From: Mycolicibacterium goodii
Lineage (GTDB): Bacteria > Actinomycetota > Actinomycetes > Mycobacteriales > Mycobacteriaceae
Length of the DNA stretch: 64,000 nt
NCBI RefSeq assembly: GCF_001187505.1
Contig: NZ_CP012150.1
Span: forward strand, 3,720,001 to 3,784,000
Direction: 5' to 3'
Positions 36,018 through 44,151 of the stretch are shown piece by piece (positions within the stretch are counted from its first letter, which is position 1; every line of letters begins with the position of its first letter). The translations under genes were made by a program, and so were the position numbers. Under the pieces are notes generated by a model, which saw only the letters and a list, made by a program, of their open reading frames with translations, was not told where the DNA came from and did no database searches.

Positions 36018-37160
36018 TCAGGGTTTGAGGCCGGCGAGGAGCTCGCCGGGGTCTATCGGCAGGGACACGGGGCGGCCGGTTCGCGCCGACAGGTCCATTG
36101 CCATGGTGTGGATCAGATTGGCGTGTCCGTCGGCCGCCGTGGCGTGTGGTGTGTTGATACCGCGGCAGATTCGGGCGAACCAGGTGGTCGTCTCCTCACG
36201 CATCGGGCCCCACAGCATGCCGTCCGACACATCGCCCGGGGGATAGCTTCCGACGAAGTCGACGTGACGCGGCGCGGGTGGCTCGAATCCGCGACTGTTG
36301 TAGCCTGCGGGCTGCCCGATTTCAGAGGCCAGGATGACGTCGCGGTGGGTGTCCTCGACGTCGATCACACCGCGGGTTCCGACGATGCCGATCTCCAGTC
36401 CGTATACCGCACCCGGCCAGACCGTCGGCAGCGCCCAGTTGATGTTCATGCTGAACACCACCCCGTCGTCCATCGTGAAGATCCCCGACGTGCCGTCCTT
36501 GGTGCCGATCGGCCCCAGGGTGCGGTCGGTGGAGCGGGCGTACACCTCGACCGGTTTGCGGCCCTCCAGCAGCCACATGCACATGTCGAGGCTGTGAGTG
36601 CCGGACACCACCATGGGGGTGAGGTTGGTCGTGTCGGTCACTTTACGCAGCGTGGCCTCCGGGACCATGCGGTTCATGAACGCCCGCGTGACAACCGTTG
36701 TGACATCGCCGATCTGCCCGTCACGAAGGCGTTGCTTGACGGTTTGGAACCGTCGCCGGAACCGTTGCGTGTAGCCGACGACGGTGTCGACGCCGGCTTC
36801 GGTGATCGCGGTGAGCACGCGGGCAGAGTCCGCGGGATCGGTGGCCAGAGGTTTCTCGATGAACAGCGGCACGCCGAGTTCCACCGCGCGCAGGATCGGA
36901 TCGACGTGCTCGCGTTCGTCGGTGGCGATGATGACCGCGCCGATCTCGGGCCGGGAGAGCAGTTCGGTGATGTTCGTGGTGGCGAAGTCGGCGTCGGTGT
37001 CGGTGGCCAGATTCTTGAGCACCTGCTCGTCGATGTCGCACAAACCGAGCCAGCCGATGCCGGGGTACTCGCGAGCCAGCAGTGCGCGAATTCTGCCGAC
37101 CGTGCCACATCCGATGACCGCGAGTCCCACGGTGCCGTGCGCTGGTAATGCTGTGGTCAT
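36018..37160 (-). CDS. Gfo/Idh/MocA family oxidoreductase, copy 3
   Basis: This 380-residue protein has LAVIGCGTVGRIRALLA (about 13-29) for dinucleotide binding and FIEKPLATDPADS for the catalytic lysine region. It contains SGTHSLDMCMWLLEGRKP in the C-terminal domain. It overlaps the upstream amidohydrolase by four bases. With copy 2 it may form a two-step oxidation or a heteromeric enzyme; no direct evidence distinguishes these. Confidence 0.86.
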   Translation of the reverse strand: MTTALPAHGTVGLAVIGCGTVGRIRALLAREYPGIGWLGLCDIDEQVLKNLATDTDADFATTNITELLSRPEIGAVIIATDEREHVDPILRAVELGVPLFIEKPLATDPADSARVLTAITEAGVDTVVGYTQRFRRRFQTVKQRLRDGQIGDVTTVVTRAFMNRMVPEATLRKVTDTTNLTPMVVSGTHSLDMCMWLLEGRKPVEVYARSTDRTLGPIGTKDGTSGIFTMDDGVVFSMNINWALPTVWPGAVYGLEIGIVGTRGVIDVEDTHRDVILASEIGQPAGYNSRGFEPPAPRHVDFVGSYPPGDVSDGMLWGPMREETTTWFARICRGINTPHATAADGHANLIHTMAMDLSARTGRPVSLPIDPGELLAGLKP

Positions 37161-38173
37161 GCCAACCCCAGTAGTCGTGCGGCGTTTCCGCCTGCGATGA
37201 GATCTATCTTGGACTGATCCAGCCCGGGGACTTCGCCGAGCAATCCGAGTGGATCGTCCTCGCCCATGTCGTACGGGTAGTCGGTGCCCAGCACGACATG
37301 GTCGGCGCCGTACTTGCCGATGAGGTACTCAAGTTGATCGGGCTCGAAAACCATGGTGTCGAAGTAGAACTTGCGAAGGTAGTGGCTGGGAAGCCCCGGA
37401 ACCCCCTCGCGTACGTCGTCGCGCGCGTTCCAGCCGTGGTCAATCCTGCCTGCATAAGCAGGCAGGTAGCCGCCGCCGTGTACGACGACGATCTTGAGAT
37501 CGGGGTGGCGCTCGACCACGCCGTCGAAGATGAGGTGCGCGGTGGCCAAGGTGGCCTCGAACGCGTGGCCGATGATGTTGACGAAGTTATGGTCGGCGAG
37601 TCGCTGAGGGTGCGTGGCGCCCTGTGTGTGGATGACGACGACAAGACCGAGCTCCTCGACCTCGGCCCAGAACGGCTCCAGCCGCGGGCTCGAGATTTCC
37701 TCGCCCTCGATGTGCGTTCCGATCTCGATGCCGCGCATGCCGAGTTCTCCCGACAAGTAGCGCAATTCGGCGACCGCGGCCTCGGTGTCCTGGAACGGCA
37801 CGGTGCCCAGCGGCAGGAACCGGCCGGGATGCGCCGATGTCGCCTCGACGAGTTCCTCATTGATGATCCGCGCGACCTTGGCGCCCAGCTCCGGATCCGC
37901 CCAGTAGTAGTACTGGTACACCGCGACCGCGACGGCCTGGATGTCCACGCCCATCCGGTCCATGTCCGCCAGCCGGACGTCGAGAAAATCCATCTTCGGC
38001 CGGATCGTTTCGAGTTGGCGTCGGTTCACCGTTTGGGTTGTCGGATTGCCGTGTCCAAGCGCCACCTTGCCCGCCGACCGTGCGGCGTCGGCCATGAACT
38101 CGGCGGCCGGCCCGCATTCGCGATGACAGTGGATGTCGATCACCGGACCGTCATTGCGCCGGACCCGGCTCAT
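37157..38173 (-). CDS. amidohydrolase 2 (ACMSD-like) family protein, copy 2
   Basis: First gene of the six-gene operon, 338 residues. The metal-site residues are visible as IDIHCH near residue 14, VIHTQGATHP, VVHGGGYLPAY and VLGTDYPYD. It parallels the copy at 33849-34925 along most of its length (RLADMD-GVDI, RFEP/DPFW region, HPQLRV/HPDLKI). The start is ATG 38173 with GGAG nine bases upstream. A sigma-A-like promoter is seen at 38198-38226. Confidence 0.86.
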   Translation of the reverse strand: MSRVRRNDGPVIDIHCHRECGPAAEFMADAARSAGKVALGHGNPTTQTVNRRQLETIRPKMDFLDVRLADMDRMGVDIQAVAVAVYQYYYWADPELGAKVARIINEELVEATSAHPGRFLPLGTVPFQDTEAAVAELRYLSGELGMRGIEIGTHIEGEEISSPRLEPFWAEVEELGLVVVIHTQGATHPQRLADHNFVNIIGHAFEATLATAHLIFDGVVERHPDLKIVVVHGGGYLPAYAGRIDHGWNARDDVREGVPGLPSHYLRKFYFDTMVFEPDQLEYLIGKYGADHVVLGTDYPYDMGEDDPLGLLGEVPGLDQSKIDLIAGGNAARLLGLA

Positions 38174-38197
38174 CCTTTGAATCTCCGCATGAATCCG

Positions 38198-38226
38198 ACA
38201 CTAGGAAGCCTCGATGCGGCAGACAA
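38198..38226 (-). promoter_or_regulatory. candidate promoter of the amidohydrolase operon
   Basis: Reading the minus strand, TTGTCT (38226-38221) and TAGTGT (38203-38198) are separated by 17 bases, fitting -35 and -10 spacing. Transcription would start about 18 bases before the ATG. Just upstream, at about 38238-38254, lies a CGTGA-N7-TCACG inverted repeat that could be an operator. Confidence 0.5.
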
Positions 38227-38263
38227 TGTCACATCGCGTGATTCGCACTCACGTCAGGCGTGA

Positions 38264-39124
38264 TCACCCGGCTGGCTTGACGCACACCCCGGGGTGCACC
38301 TCGACGCGGTGCAGATCCTGTCCGACCTCGATCTGGCGGTCGAACTCGGTGGCCGCCAGTGCCCGCCACTGGTCCTCGGTGCCAGGGGCGATGGCCGGCA
38401 CGTAGTGGGTGAGGATCAGGATCCCGACCCCGGCCCGCGCCGCGGTGGCCGCGGCGTCCTGCACCGACGAGTGGTAGTCGCAGATGTCGCGGATGCGTTG
38501 CTGCGGAAGCGTGTCGATGATGTCCTTGCGGATCACGGTGTGGATGAGCGCGCCCGCGCCTGCCGCGAGCGCGTCGAGCGTCGGGCACGGCACGGTGTCA
38601 CCCGCGGCCACCACCGAGGCGTCGGCATGTTCGACCCGGAAGCCGATCGTGGGGGTCACGGGGCGATGGTCGGTGGGGGCCACGCGGATCGCCACGCCGT
38701 CGCGGTCCCACACCACCCCCTCGGTGTGTTCGTGAACCTCGACCGGCGGGGGCGCGGTGAGGTCGTGGTGGTGAGCGATGCGGTATCCGATGTCGTGGCC
38801 GAACGCCTTGAGCGTGGCCTCGACGACCTCAGCGGTTCCCGGCGGGCCGATGATCGGCAGGGGTGGGGCGTCGGGGGTGAAGGTGCTCACCCAGCGCGTG
38901 ATGATCACGTCGCCGAGGTCGGCGATGTGATCGCTGTGCAGATGGGTGAGCAGCAGCGCGCTGAGTTGCGGGGCCGACGACCCGGCGGCCGCCAGGCGCT
39001 GCAGTACGCCGCGGCCGCAGTCGATGAGGAACGTCTGGCCGCCGGCGCGGACCATCGTCGACGGTCCAGCCCGGTCGGGATCTGGGATGGGGCTTCCGGT
39101 TCCGAGCAGGGTGACCTCGATCAT
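38264..39124 (-). CDS. metallo-beta-lactamase fold hydrolase (RNase Z/arylsulfatase-like)
   Basis: This zinc-dependent hydrolase of 286 residues starts [22 protein letters not shown], with the HLHSDHIAD zinc-binding motif near residue 61 and later [10 protein letters not shown] and [10 protein letters not shown] segments. The start is ATG 39124, where the fold begins; the longer upstream frame is unlike the family. It matches the position of Rv2407, annotated as ribonuclease Z, but arylsulfatase AtsA-like enzymes share this pattern. It diverges from the CBS gene and marks a return to conserved backbone. Confidence 0.83.
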   Translation of the reverse strand: MIEVTLLGTGSPIPDPDRAGPSTMVRAGGQTFLIDCGRGVLQRLAAAGSSAPQLSALLLTHLHSDHIADLGDVIITRWVSTFTPDAPPLPIIGPPGTAEVVEATLKAFGHDIGYRIAHHHDLTAPPPVEVHEHTEGVVWDRDGVAIRVAPTDHRPVTPTIGFRVEHADASVVAAGDTVPCPTLDALAAGAGALIHTVIRKDIIDTLPQQRIRDICDYHSSVQDAAATAARAGVGILILTHYVPAIAPGTEDQWRALAATEFDRQIEVGQDLHRVEVHPGVCVKPAG

Positions 39125-39225
39125 GGCGTCCTTGATACCAACTCGGGCCGTCGGACGCGCGGGAAACTGACGACTCCGTAGGTAAGCCTTCCGACCGAGC
39201 GACGTGTCGGTGGGTGGTGGCATGC

Positions 39226-39241
39226 TCGAACGTACGGTCGA
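39226..39241. promoter_or_regulatory. LexA/SOS-box-like site with one mismatch
   Basis: TCGAAC-GTAC-GGTCGA differs at one base from the mycobacterial SOS-box pattern TCGAAC-N4-GTTCGA. It lies between the divergent MBL and CBS genes. Neither is a known DNA-damage gene, so it may be chance. Confidence 0.25.
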
Positions 39242-39285
39242 ACACCTCGTGCGGCGGTGTGGTCACCGGAAGGCCGGTCCTTGGA

Positions 39286-39303
39286 GGTGCTCAAATGAGC
39301 ACC
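39286..39303. promoter_or_regulatory. perfect inverted repeat before the CBS gene
   Basis: GGTGCTCA-AA-TGAGCACC is an eight-pair perfect repeat about 80 bases upstream of the CBS-domain gene. It is a candidate operator or a small hairpin for the divergent region. Confidence 0.35.
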
Positions 39304-39379
39304 AAACAAGCGAATCGCCTTCCGCGTGGCCTTGTCGCGACCTAGCCTTGTGTGAGGCAGATCACGATCGGAGGCCGGT

Positions 39380-39811
39380 ATGCGGATCGCGGACGTGCTG
39401 AAGAACAAGGGCACCGCGGTGGTGACCATCTCGCCGCAGGCCACCGTCGCCGAACTGCTCGCGGGGCTGGCCGAGATGAACATCGGCGCGATGGTGGTGA
39501 TGGGCAAGAGCGGCCTGGAGGGAATCGTCTCCGAACGCGACGTGGTTCGCCAGCTGCACAAGCGCGGCAGCAGCCTGCTGGCGCAGCCGGTGTCGTCGAT
39601 CATGACCAGTGTCGTGGCGACCTGCACTCCGCGCGACACCGTCGACCACCTCAACGTCCTGATGACCCACAACCGGGTCCGCCACATCCCGGTGCTCGAC
39701 GATGGCCGGTTGGCCGGCATTGTGAGCATCGGCGACGTGGTCAAGACCCGGATGGAAGAACTCGAAACCGAGCAACAGCAGTTGCAGGCCTACATCACGC
39801 AGGGACGCTGA
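39380..39811 (+). CDS. tandem CBS domain protein
   Basis: A Bateman module of two CBS domains in 143 residues (about 8-60 and 72-130), which typically binds adenine nucleotides and senses energy state. Readable motifs include EGIVSERDVVRQL and HIPVLDDGRLAGIVSIGDVVK. A CGGAGG ribosome site lies six bases before the ATG, and a TAGCCT hexamer at 39343-39348 is a -10 candidate. It matches Rv2406c. The C-terminal helix is Glu/Gln-rich. Confidence 0.9.
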   Translation: MRIADVLKNKGTAVVTISPQATVAELLAGLAEMNIGAMVVMGKSGLEGIVSERDVVRQLHKRGSSLLAQPVSSIMTSVVATCTPRDTVDHLNVLMTHNRVRHIPVLDDGRLAGIVSIGDVVKTRMEELETEQQQLQAYITQGR

Positions 39812-39862
39812 CGCGCCGCGGCGAGCAGTCGGGCTCGGCACCTCCTGAACGAGCTCACGGGT

Positions 39863-41257
39863 TCAGGCGAGCTCGATGTTGTTCAGCAGATCGTTGTCGG
39901 TGAACGCACCACGGTATGCGGCGGCCGGATGGCTGTCGGGCAGCCGGTCACCGCGGCCGAGCAGCTTGTGCCGCAGCGTCCCCGACTTGTCGGTCGCGAT
40001 CAGACCGCGCTCACGCAGCGTGGGGAACAGGCGGTCGGCGACCTCCTGAAACGTCCCCGGCACGGTCGCGTGGTAGACGTTGATGCCGTCGACGCCGGCC
40101 TCACGCCACTCCTCGAGCTGATCCGCGATCTCCTCGGCGGTGCCGACGATGCGGTTGGCCCCCTCGAGAACCCACGCCATGTCGCGGATGGTCGGCTCGT
40201 CGCTGCCCGACGCCTCAGCCGCCCAACGGGTGAAGCTCTTGATCCCGGTGAACTCGCCGAGCTCACTGATCGGCGTGTCCAAGGGCAGCGCGCCCGCGTC
40301 GATCCCGGCATCGCCCAGTGCGTGCAACGCGATGCCCTCCAGGTCCAGATGGCGTTTGAGCTCATCGTTGCGCCGCACGGCCTCGGCATGCGTGTCGCCG
40401 ATGACGAACGACAATCCCTGCGCGAACGTGATGTCCTGGGGATCGCGGCCGTTCTGCGCGGCCAATGCCCGCGTCTCGGTGGTCAGCTTGTGCGCGGCCT
40501 CCGGATTCGGACTGCTGATGTAGACGCCTTCGGCGTTGCGGGCCGAGAACAGCTGCCCGGCCGGTGACGAGCCGGCCTGGAACAGCACCGGGGTGCGCTG
40601 CGGCGAGGGTGAGGTGAAATGGGGGCCCTCGACCTTGTAGCGCTTGCCGACGTGGTTGATCTTGTGGATTTTCGACGGATCCGAATGGATGCTGCGTTCC
40701 TTGTCCTGGACGAGGGCATCTTCGTCCCACGACCCCTCCCACAGCTTGTACGCCACATCGACGTACTCGTAGGCCCATTCGTACCGCTCGTCGTGCCCGA
40801 GGGTGCCCTCGTGACCGAAGCTGCGGAACATGTTCTCGTTGAAGCTCGTCACGATGTTCCAGCCGAGGCGGCCTTCGGTGTAGTGGTCCAGCGAGGACAT
40901 CCGGCGCGCGAAGTTGAACGGGTGATCCTGCACGATCGAACTCGTGAACACGATTCCCAGGTTCTCGGTGGCCGCCGCGAGGGCGGACGCCAGCACCGAG
41001 GGGTCGTTCACCGGGATCTGGATGCCGCCCTCGACGGATTTGCGCCAGTTGCCGTTCCACGGCGCCCGCAATCCGAACACGTCGGCGAAGAACAGCAGGT
41101 CGTAACCGGCCTTGTCGACGGCAGCGGCCAGCGACGTCCAGTGGCGCAGCGAGTTGAACTTGTGGTTCTGCGCCTCGGGCGCGCGCCAAAGGCCGTGCAG
41201 CACATGGGATGCGGTGTTCATGACGAACGCCGAGTAGTACAGCGGCCGCTTGCTCAC
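39863..41257 (-). CDS. NtaA/SnaA/DszA-type flavin-dependent monooxygenase
   Basis: This is a two-component LLM monooxygenase of 464 residues. The family pattern is clear: HGLWRAPEAQ near residue 22, DLLFFADVFG, the GRLGWNIVTSFN segment, RTPVLFQAGSSPAGQ and a C-terminal PAAAYRGAF. Relatives cleave C-S or C-N bonds (dibenzothiophene sulfone, nitrilotriacetate, acetylated alkylcysteines). Start GTG 41257 has AGGAG eight bases upstream. It closes an operon with a MetNIQ-type importer, which suggests that the imported ligand is the substrate. Confidence 0.86.
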   Translation of the reverse strand: MSKRPLYYSAFVMNTASHVLHGLWRAPEAQNHKFNSLRHWTSLAAAVDKAGYDLLFFADVFGLRAPWNGNWRKSVEGGIQIPVNDPSVLASALAAATENLGIVFTSSIVQDHPFNFARRMSSLDHYTEGRLGWNIVTSFNENMFRSFGHEGTLGHDERYEWAYEYVDVAYKLWEGSWDEDALVQDKERSIHSDPSKIHKINHVGKRYKVEGPHFTSPSPQRTPVLFQAGSSPAGQLFSARNAEGVYISSPNPEAAHKLTTETRALAAQNGRDPQDITFAQGLSFVIGDTHAEAVRRNDELKRHLDLEGIALHALGDAGIDAGALPLDTPISELGEFTGIKSFTRWAAEASGSDEPTIRDMAWVLEGANRIVGTAEEIADQLEEWREAGVDGINVYHATVPGTFQEVADRLFPTLRERGLIATDKSGTLRHKLLGRGDRLPDSHPAAAYRGAFTDNDLLNNIELA

Positions 41258-41282
41258 GAGAATGCTCCTGGGGTGGTGGCGA

Positions 41283-42182
41283 TCACTGGCCGATGGGGCC
41301 GAGCGTGTCGCGGATCAGTTTGTTGTCGGTGGTTTCGAGGAACTCGGCGATGCGGGGATCTTTGAAGGTCTCGATGAGCTTCTGCACGTTGGGATCGTCG
41401 AGATGCCTGTTGCTCACCACGAGCCCGCCTTCGCTGCCCTTCGGCGCGGGGTGGCGTGAGAGGATCTGCTCTTCCCGGAGGCCGGCCGCGTACACGTCGG
41501 AGATGTGCACGGTGACGGCGTCGACATCGGCGAGGCTGCGGGCCAACTGGCCGATCGGTACCTGGACGAACTCGTAATCCTTGGGATTCGATTCGATGTC
41601 GTCGAGCTGGGGGAGACCTTCGATGGTGTCCTTGCCCGGCTTCAAGGTGATCTGTCCGGCCTCGGCGAGGTCCAGCAGCGCGATGGCCTGGCCCGCAGGA
41701 TCGTCGCGCAACGCGATCTTGGCACCGTTGGGCACCTGGTCCCAGTTGCGGTACTTGTTCGAGTACGTCGCCTGGTCCCAGGTGAACGTCGGTGCGGCCA
41801 GGGTGAGTTCGAAGCCATTGGCGGCGATCGCGTCGTTGAGGAAAGGCTGGTGCTCGAAGAAGTTACCTGCCACGTCGCCCGCGTCGACCGCGCGGTTGAT
41901 CTCGATGAGGTTGTCGATCTGGACCGGCTTGATGGTGATGCCGTGGTCGGGCGCCACGTTCTCGGAGATGTAGGACAGCAGGTTCTCGGCGGCAATGTCT
42001 GTGCTCCAGGTCGCCACCTCGAGCGTGGTACCGAATTCCTTGTCCTGGTTTGCCACCTGAGCGTAAATGATGCCTCCGGCGATGGCCACCACGACGGCGG
42101 CCGCGCCGGCGACCCACGGCCACCGCTTGCGCTTCTTGATCTCGATGTCGATGCCGTCGCCGGCCCCGGGGGTGTCTGTCAC
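41283..42182 (-). CDS. metQ: MetQ/NlpA-type substrate-binding protein, membrane-anchored
   Basis: This is the receptor for a methionine-uptake-type ABC importer. The core has the NlpA pattern: AENLLSYISENVAPDHGI, the GNFFEHQPFLND segment, and KIALRDDPAGQAIALLDLAEAG. Unlike typical MetQ, the N-terminus is a KKRKRWP stretch followed by one hydrophobic helix (about 21-42) with no lipobox cysteine, so it should be held by a membrane span. The start is GTG 42182 after AAGGAA. The ligand may be methionine, a derivative or another organosulfur compound. Confidence 0.85.
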   Translation of the reverse strand: MTDTPGAGDGIDIEIKKRKRWPWVAGAAAVVVAIAGGIIYAQVANQDKEFGTTLEVATWSTDIAAENLLSYISENVAPDHGITIKPVQIDNLIEINRAVDAGDVAGNFFEHQPFLNDAIAANGFELTLAAPTFTWDQATYSNKYRNWDQVPNGAKIALRDDPAGQAIALLDLAEAGQITLKPGKDTIEGLPQLDDIESNPKDYEFVQVPIGQLARSLADVDAVTVHISDVYAAGLREEQILSRHPAPKGSEGGLVVSNRHLDDPNVQKLIETFKDPRIAEFLETTDNKLIRDTLGPIGQ

Positions 42183-42193
42183 GGATGTTCCTT

Positions 42194-42877
42194 TCAGCGC
42201 GTCAGGCTCTTGACCACACGGTCGCCGACGAATTGGACTATCTGGATGGTGATGATCAGCGAGATTGCCGTGGCGATCATGATGTTGTGGTCAAATCTGT
42301 TGTAGCCGTAGGTGATCGCAAGGTTTCCGACACCGCCTGCGCCGATCGAGCCTGCGATGGCCGAGTATTCGATCATCGCGATGGTGTTCACCGTCAGCGC
42401 ACCGGCCAACGCGGGCAACGCCTCGGACAGCTGCACGGTCTTGATGATCTGCAGCGTGGTGCCGCCGGACACCTGGCCCATGTCGGTGACGTCGGTGCGC
42501 ACCTCGCGCAGCGCGTTCTGTACCAGGCGTGCGAAGAACGGGATGCCCGCGGTCGTCATCGGCACGATGGCCGCGGGGATGCCGATCGTGGTGCCGACGA
42601 GGAACCGGGTCACCGGGATGATCGCCGCCATGAGAATCAGAAACGGCAGCGACCGACCGATGTTGACGATCGTGTTCAACGCCACGAATACCCGCGGGTT
42701 CGGGTAGAGACCCAGCGGTGACGTGTTGTGCAGCGTGACGCCCAACGGGGTGCCGATGAGAACGACGAGCACCATGGTGATGCCGACCATGGCCCAGGTC
42801 TCGCCGTAGGCCGGCAACAGCAGATCCGGTACCCGAGACCACGGTGTGCTGAAATCCTCCTGCGCCAGGATGTTCAC
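42194..42877 (-). CDS. metI: MetI-type ABC permease
   Basis: This 227-residue membrane subunit has about five spans and the MetI-like segments [21 protein letters not shown] and [18 protein letters not shown]. The GTG start overlaps the metN stop as GTGA. It is part of the metN-metI-metQ-monooxygenase operon. Confidence 0.9.
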   Translation of the reverse strand: MNILAQEDFSTPWSRVPDLLLPAYGETWAMVGITMVLVVLIGTPLGVTLHNTSPLGLYPNPRVFVALNTIVNIGRSLPFLILMAAIIPVTRFLVGTTIGIPAAIVPMTTAGIPFFARLVQNALREVRTDVTDMGQVSGGTTLQIIKTVQLSEALPALAGALTVNTIAMIEYSAIAGSIGAGGVGNLAITYGYNRFDHNIMIATAISLIITIQIVQFVGDRVVKSLTR

Positions 42878-43881
42878 GCCGCTGCCCCGCCCTCGGTCGA
42901 TGGGGTCGCGACGAGCCGGGCGTGCAGACCGCGGCCGGCGAGGTAATCCGCGAAACCGGTAGGCGCCGAAGGCGAGAGCGCCAGTGTCGCGCGGCCGACG
43001 ACCACCCCGCGGATGGCTTCGACGCTCGCGCTGAGCACGCTGATGCGGGTGCCGTCGATGCCGGGCGCCGAATGGATCGCGGTGAGCCAGTCGAGCGGCA
43101 CGTTGTGGGACGCGTGCGAGATCTCCCAGATCTGGCCCGGTGTTTCCGGAACGGCGCTGGGCCGCACCGGCAGCAGTTCACGGGCCAGCGACGAGTGTGG
43201 GTCGAGGATGATGTCGGTGACCGAACCGTTTTCGATGATGCGGCCGCCGTCGATACGCGCGACCGAGTCTGCGATCTCGCGCACCACCTCCATCTCGTGG
43301 GTGATCAGGATGATCGACAACCCGAACTCGTCACGGAGATGGCCGAGCAGTTCCAGGATCGATTGCGTGGTCACGGGATCCAGACCCGAGGTGGCCTCAT
43401 CGGACAGCAGGACCGAAGGCCGCAGCGCCAGGGCGCGGGCAATCCCGACCCGCTGTTTCTGGCCGCCCGAGAGTTGCGCGGGGTAGTAGCCGCTGCGGTC
43501 GGACAGTCCGACGCGTCCGAGCAACTCGGCAACTCGTTTGTCGATCGAGGCCTCGGTGGCGTTCAGGTATTCCAATGGCAGCGCGACGTTCTCGGCGACC
43601 GTGCGGCGGCGCAGCAGCGGAGCGCTCTGGAAGATCACCCCGATGTCGCGGCGGGCCGCGATCAGTTCGGCGCCCTCCAGACGGCTGAAATCCTTGCCGT
43701 CGACGCGGACTGTGCCGCTGGTGGGGCGCTCCAGAAAGCTGACGCAGCGCGACAGCGTGCTCTTGCCCGCACCGCTGGGTCCCACCACGGCGAGGATTTC
43801 GCCGCTGCCCACCGACAACGAGATGTCGTCGAGGACCGTGCGGTCCCCGAATCGTTTGGTCAGGTTCTCGATCTCTATCAC
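42874..43881 (-). CDS. metN: MetN-type ABC ATPase with C-terminal NIL domain
   Basis: The ATPase of the importer has 335 residues. It has Walker [10 protein letters not shown] (about 38-46), signature LSGGQKQR, Walker [13 protein letters not shown] and switch ITHEMEVV. The last 90 residues fit the NIL/ACT-like regulatory domain of MetN, which senses methionine in E. coli. The start is GTG 43881 behind GAGGG; upstream residues of the frame are not MetN-like. It heads the operon and diverges from the SfnG-like gene. Confidence 0.9.
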   Translation of the reverse strand: MIEIENLTKRFGDRTVLDDISLSVGSGEILAVVGPSGAGKSTLSRCVSFLERPTSGTVRVDGKDFSRLEGAELIAARRDIGVIFQSAPLLRRRTVAENVALPLEYLNATEASIDKRVAELLGRVGLSDRSGYYPAQLSGGQKQRVGIARALALRPSVLLSDEATSGLDPVTTQSILELLGHLRDEFGLSIILITHEMEVVREIADSVARIDGGRIIENGSVTDIILDPHSSLARELLPVRPSAVPETPGQIWEISHASHNVPLDWLTAIHSAPGIDGTRISVLSASVEAIRGVVVGRATLALSPSAPTGFADYLAGRGLHARLVATPSTEGGAAA

Positions 43882-43999
43882 TGGACCCTCTAGCTCTCTC
43901 GGACAGCGCGCCAACCTACGCAGGGCCCAGAGGCTCGAACAGGATAGAAATCGTTGTGATCGGAAAATAACGTCACTCATGGGTGTACCGCACCGGAAG

Positions 44000-44022
44000 T
44001 GTTCGGGGAACAGAACGTTCTG
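44000..44022. promoter_or_regulatory. overlapping palindromes, candidate operator
   Basis: TGTTC-GGG-GAACA (44000-44012) overlaps CAGAACGTTCTG (44011-44022), giving four GTTC/GAAC half-sites in 23 bases. The site lies in the 270-base divergent region between metN and the SfnG-like gene, ideal for joint control of both organosulfur operons. Confidence 0.5.
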
Positions 44023-44151
44023 GCATGGGGAAACGCTTGGTGGACAGCGCTTCCGGGCGATCTCGACGGCCCGCGGTGAAGTCGGTCACAGGCCGCGGTG
44101 ATGGAACCGAATCCTCTAGGGTCGGCGCAGGACGACAATGAGATCGAACGG

